This document shows, piece after piece, positions 5,927 to 8,847 of a DNA stretch of 8,847 nt; position 1 is the stretch's first letter, and each line of letters starts with the position of its first letter. The translations under genes were made by a program, and so were the position numbers. This DNA comes from Candidatus Aminicenantota bacterium. GTDB lineage: Bacteria; Acidobacteriota; Aminicenantia; Aminicenantales; UBA4085. Under the pieces are notes generated by a model. It was not told the DNA's origin. It searched no databases and saw nothing but the letters and a program-made list of their open reading frames with translations. The stretch covers positions 7,372 through 16,218 of the forward strand of contig PMCY01000090.1 in the NCBI GenBank assembly GCA_003154255.1, read 5' to 3'.

Positions 5927-8101
5927 ATGAAAAAAACCCTGCGCACGCGAAGGGCGGCAGCGCTGGCCGCCTTGGTTTTTTCTTTGGCCGCGGCCGGATA
6001 CACGGCGGACACGCCGCGGTTGCGCGTCCTGACGTTTAACGTCTGGTCCGGATTGGATTACGTCGGCTTCGCCAAGTTCGGCGAATACGAGCCCACCGCC
6101 CGGCGCGAGGCCCGCTTCGCCGCGTTCGCGGCCCAGGCCAAGGCCCTCGATCCCGACGTCATCTTCGTGCAGGAAGCCAACTTCGCCGGGACTTATGCCC
6201 GCCGCCTGGCGTCCGCTCTGGGAATGGATGAAATCCACCAGGTTGTGAACGGGGGGATCAAGCTCGGCCCGCTCGGGCTCCCCTTTAACCTCAAGGAGGG
6301 CAACGCCATATTGGCCAAGCCCGGTCTCGGCCTCCGCCGCCAGGACGATTGGAAGCTCTCCGGCCCCTTCGGGTTCTTCGGCGACACCCTGACGATCCAC
6401 TTCAGCGAGGCCATCTTCGCCCTGGCCGGAAAAATCATCGTCGGGACGACACCGGTCACCCTGGTGAACGTCCATTTCGTCTCTTCCCCTCCCGACGATG
6501 AGGCCGCCCTGAGGAAATTGCGCGACCTTCCCGACGGGAGGGTTTTGACCGACGCCGAGTTCGACCGGGCCTTGGTCCAAATGAAGGAGCGGACGCAAAG
6601 GCGGGCCGAGGAAATGAGATCTTTGATCAAAGATCTGGGCACCTTGGCCGCGGACATCCCGGTCATCGTCGGGGGCGATTTCAACGTCGGCGAAGATTCC
6701 GCACAATACCGGAATTTTCTGGCCTCTTCCAATCTGATCGATACCCTGGACGCGGTCCGCAAACGGGCGGCCGGAAGCGCCCCCCTGCCCATTCTGTCCT
6801 GGGACCCGGCGCGCAACGACAACATCGCCTATTCCAGCCGGCCGGTCGACGCCTCCGGGGAGAAACTGGAAGGCTATGACCTCCTGGACGCCCTGTCCAA
6901 CACAATCCCCCAACGGATCGATTTCATCCTTCTGAATCATTTATTCCGGGAGGAGGACGCACTGTCGGCGTCGCCGGCCATCGACAAACCGCAAAACGGC
7001 GTCTATGCCTCCGATCACTTCGGGATCACCGCCGACGTGGACCTGGCCCGGGCGGCGGCCGCGGCGCCCCGGGAGCCCGGCACGGTCGTCCGTCCGGCCC
7101 GTTTCACCCCCGAATTCCTGCCCATCGCCATGTGGGACACAGACATCGGGTTCGGCTACGGGTTGAAATCGTTCCTCCTGAATCCCCTCGGACTCGCGGA
7201 GTCGTTCGACATCACCCTGTTCAACAGCACCAAGGGCGAGCGCTGGTATCGATTCGTTTTTTCCCTGCCCGATTTTGAGTCCCGCCAGGGAAAGATCTAT
7301 CCCTGGGCTCTGGACCTGACGATCGATTACGACAAAATGATCAGCAACAACTTTTTCGGCGTCGGGAACGGCACGCGCTGGAGCGACCGCGAAACCTATA
7401 TGCGCGAGCCGGTCGACCTCTCGCTGACCGTGAGCCGTGGTTTGACCGGGCGCCTGGTCGCCCAATTGGGCCTGCGCTACAAATCGGTGTCGAACTCGCA
7501 TTTCGCGGACGGCAGCGTCCTGGCCCGCCAGCCGCCGGACCTGAACACCGGGACTGCCCGATACGCCAGCCTCTTCGCCGTGCTGCGTTACGACAGCCGC
7601 GACAGCTACATCAACCCTTCGGAAGGCTTCGTCGCCCAAGCCGAAGCCGAGACGGCCCCCCGACTTGAAGGGACAAACGTCCATTTCCAGAGACTGGGCG
7701 GATGGCTCCAGTATTATGCCGTGTTGTTCCAGCCCAAAACCGTATTCGCCCTGCGCTTCGGAGGACAAAGCCTGTTCGGCAACAATCTGCCCGTCCAGGC
7801 GCTTCTCCCCCTGGGCGGCAACCAGACGTTGCGGGGTTCGCCCCAGGACCGCTATCTGGACAAGTCCTATCTTCTACTCAACGCCGAGATCCGCTTTCCC
7901 CTCGTCTGGCGGCTGGGGGGCGTCGTGGGCTGGGATACCGGCAAGGTCTGGCCTTCCCTGCGCCGCTTCGATTTCAAGGGTTGGGCCTCCAATCCGACGT
8001 TCGGACTGCGTTTGGCCATGAAAACGTTCATCGTCCGGCTGGATGTCGGGCTGGGCACGGACTCAACGGGGGTCTATTTCAATTTCGGCCAGTTGTTCTG
8101 A
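5927..8101 (+). CDS. Exported EEP-family phosphodiesterase fused to an Omp85-type outer-membrane barrel
   Basis: This 724-residue protein has three parts. A Sec signal peptide has a basic start (MKKTLRTRR), a hydrophobic core (10-23) and a cleavage site near 23-27. Residues about 30-372 are an endonuclease/exonuclease/phosphatase domain with every motif present: N38 in TFNVW, E83 in VQEANF, N181/H183 in VNVHF, D251/N253 in GGDFN, D332 in RIDFIL and D363/H364 in SDHFG. Such enzymes cut phosphodiester bonds with Mg2+; members include DNase I and bacterial sphingomyelinases. An Ala/Pro-rich linker (373-395) leads to an Omp85/surface-antigen barrel (about 396-724). The barrel has FFGVGNGT (476-483), the DSRDSYINPSEG element (556-567), the loop-6 LRG motif (635-637) and the terminal strand VYFNFGQLF ending in Phe. 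No POTRA domain is visible. The likely location is the outer membrane, with the enzyme domain periplasmic or moved outside. The substrate (lipid headgroup, nucleic acid or other phosphodiester) cannot be told from sequence; the residues between VNVHF and GGDFN form a long insert. Confidence 0.9.
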   Translation: MKKTLRTRRAAALAALVFSLAAAGYTADTPRLRVLTFNVWSGLDYVGFAKFGEYEPTARREARFAAFAAQAKALDPDVIFVQEANFAGTYARRLASALGMDEIHQVVNGGIKLGPLGLPFNLKEGNAILAKPGLGLRRQDDWKLSGPFGFFGDTLTIHFSEAIFALAGKIIVGTTPVTLVNVHFVSSPPDDEAALRKLRDLPDGRVLTDAEFDRALVQMKERTQRRAEEMRSLIKDLGTLAADIPVIVGGDFNVGEDSAQYRNFLASSNLIDTLDAVRKRAAGSAPLPILSWDPARNDNIAYSSRPVDASGEKLEGYDLLDALSNTIPQRIDFILLNHLFREEDALSASPAIDKPQNGVYASDHFGITADVDLARAAAAAPREPGTVVRPARFTPEFLPIAMWDTDIGFGYGLKSFLLNPLGLAESFDITLFNSTKGERWYRFVFSLPDFESRQGKIYPWALDLTIDYDKMISNNFFGVGNGTRWSDRETYMREPVDLSLTVSRGLTGRLVAQLGLRYKSVSNSHFADGSVLARQPPDLNTGTARYASLFAVLRYDSRDSYINPSEGFVAQAEAETAPRLEGTNVHFQRLGGWLQYYAVLFQPKTVFALRFGGQSLFGNNLPVQALLPLGGNQTLRGSPQDRYLDKSYLLLNAEIRFPLVWRLGGVVGWDTGKVWPSLRRFDFKGWASNPTFGLRLAMKTFIVRLDVGLGTDSTGVYFNFGQLF

Positions 8102-8115
8102 GCGGTGGCCGGGCG

Positions 8116-8847
8116 TTAGCCGAGAACAAATCGGTTGGCCCCTTTGCGGACGGAGAAAACTTTTTCCACTCCCGCCGCCTTGGCCTTGAGGGTGAATTCT
8201 CCATCCGAGCGGACCGACAGGACCCAGCCGGTCCCTTCGGCCGCAGGCTCCGCGACCAGATCGGCGACATGGCCGTTGAAACGATACCGTTCGCAGCCCA
8301 GCGCTCCGCGCGCCTGAATGTCCCAGTTGAGCTCATTGCGGACGGCATCGGGCTTAAGGCCCAGCCCGTATTCGAACAGATAGAGGATCGGACTGATTCC
8401 GCTCCAGCCGACGAAGTCCTTTTGGGCCTGGTTGCCCGGCTCGACCGCATCAGGGGCGTAGTTCTCCCAGACCGTTCCGGTCTTTTGGAAAACCTGATAG
8501 GTGAGATCGAGATCGCGGCAGGCGATTGATCGGGCCTTCCCGGCGCGGCCGGATTTCTCCAGACCGCGAATGACCATGGTCGTTGTCGGAGCCCAGACCG
8601 AGCCGCGCCAATATTCGCCCTTGGGATTATAGAGCGGCTGGTCGGCCGCGCAGGTGGGGACGGGATGGAGCCGGCCGAACGTTTGGGGATTGTCCAGCTC
8701 GGCGGCCAAAGCGGCCGCTCTTTCTCCCGTTGCCGCGCCGGACACGAGCGCCCAGAACCCGGCGATGGTTTTGATCGGAGCCCGTTTCCCGTCCACGGTC
8801 AGATCGTAATAAAACTTCTTTTCCGGGTCCCACATCAGGCCGTTGAT
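8116..8847 (-). CDS. GH63/MGH1-like glycoside hydrolase, C-terminal part
   Basis: The last 243 residues of a glycosidase are visible; the reading frame stays open to the right edge, so the start lies outside. The segment GEYWRGSVWAPTTTMVIRGL (visible residues 77-96), then TVWENYAPDA (125-134) and DFVGWSGISPILYLFEYGLG (144-163), is the typical end of the (alpha/alpha)6 barrel shared by GH63 and the trehalase/mannosylglycerate-hydrolase-like group. About 75 residues follow, predicted from pattern to form a small beta domain (NGHVADL, GEFTLKAKA, GANRFVLG), also usual in these proteins. The family hydrolyses alpha-glucosides or related alpha-linked sugars; the substrate here is open. No signal peptide can be judged without the N-terminus. 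The gene converges on the EEP-Omp85 gene with a 14-nt gap, so it belongs to a separate transcript from the right. Confidence 0.82.
   Translation of the reverse strand: MNGLMWDPEKKFYYDLTVDGKRAPIKTIAGFWALVSGAATGERAAALAAELDNPQTFGRLHPVPTCAADQPLYNPKGEYWRGSVWAPTTTMVIRGLEKSGRAGKARSIACRDLDLTYQVFQKTGTVWENYAPDAVEPGNQAQKDFVGWSGISPILYLFEYGLGLKPDAVRNELNWDIQARGALGCERYRFNGHVADLVAEPAAEGTGWVLSVRSDGEFTLKAKAAGVEKVFSVRKGANRFVLG

Noticed and set aside
5825..6940. A 371-codon open frame on the minus strand covering the start of the EEP-Omp85 gene
   Set aside because: It lies opposite a gene with complete catalytic motifs. Its product is a low-complexity Gly/Val/Asp/Arg-rich sequence of the kind GC-rich codon patterns produce on the opposite strand, with no recognisable family.
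8102..8115. The 14-nt gap between the convergent EEP-Omp85 and glycosidase genes as a terminator
   Set aside because: There are only scattered GGC/GCC matches with no stable stem and no T run.

Overview
The window is GC-rich and densely coded. It looks like chromosomal DNA of a Gram-negative, diderm bacterium: one gene encodes an Omp85-type outer-membrane barrel behind a signal peptide. The mix of core genes (yebC-ruvC), a PAS-rich two-component operon, an Omp85 fusion and a GH63-like glycosidase would fit a deep-branching lineage such as Acidobacteriota or Aminicenantes. That placement is a low-confidence guess from style alone.

Layout from left to right. (1) 1-261, + strand: the tail of an ABC transporter ATPase, cut by the window edge. 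(2) 376-1642, + strand: yebC followed 10 nt later by ruvC, behind a convincing promoter at 313-341. (3) 5714-1657, - strand: a three-gene signalling operon. It encodes a membrane sensor histidine kinase (extracytoplasmic sensor, PAS, HisKA, HATPase), a stand-alone receiver protein that overlaps it by 4 nt, and a soluble REC-PAS-HisKA_2-HATPase kinase 6 nt further on. None of the three carries a DNA-binding, GGDEF or other recognisable output domain. (4) 5715-5926: a 212-nt divergent intergenic region with candidate promoters facing both ways and an AT-rich inverted repeat. (5) 5927-8101, + strand: a 724-residue exported protein joining a complete endonuclease/exonuclease/phosphatase (EEP, sphingomyelinase/DNase I-like) domain to an Omp85/BamA-type beta-barrel, with no POTRA domain between them. 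(6) 8847-8116, - strand: the C-terminal part of a GH63/MGH1-like glycoside hydrolase, cut by the right edge.

The most notable item is the EEP-Omp85 fusion. It is organised like the patatin-Omp85 (type Vd, PlpD) autotransporters but with a different hydrolase and no visible POTRA. A plausible but unproven reading is an outer-membrane-anchored or self-displayed phosphodiesterase or nuclease whose expression is linked to the divergent sensor operon through the shared control region. Both convergent gene pairs (ruvC against the REC-PAS kinase; EEP-Omp85 against the glycosidase) are separated by only 14 nt. I saw no tRNA, rRNA, CRISPR array, insertion sequence or integration site.
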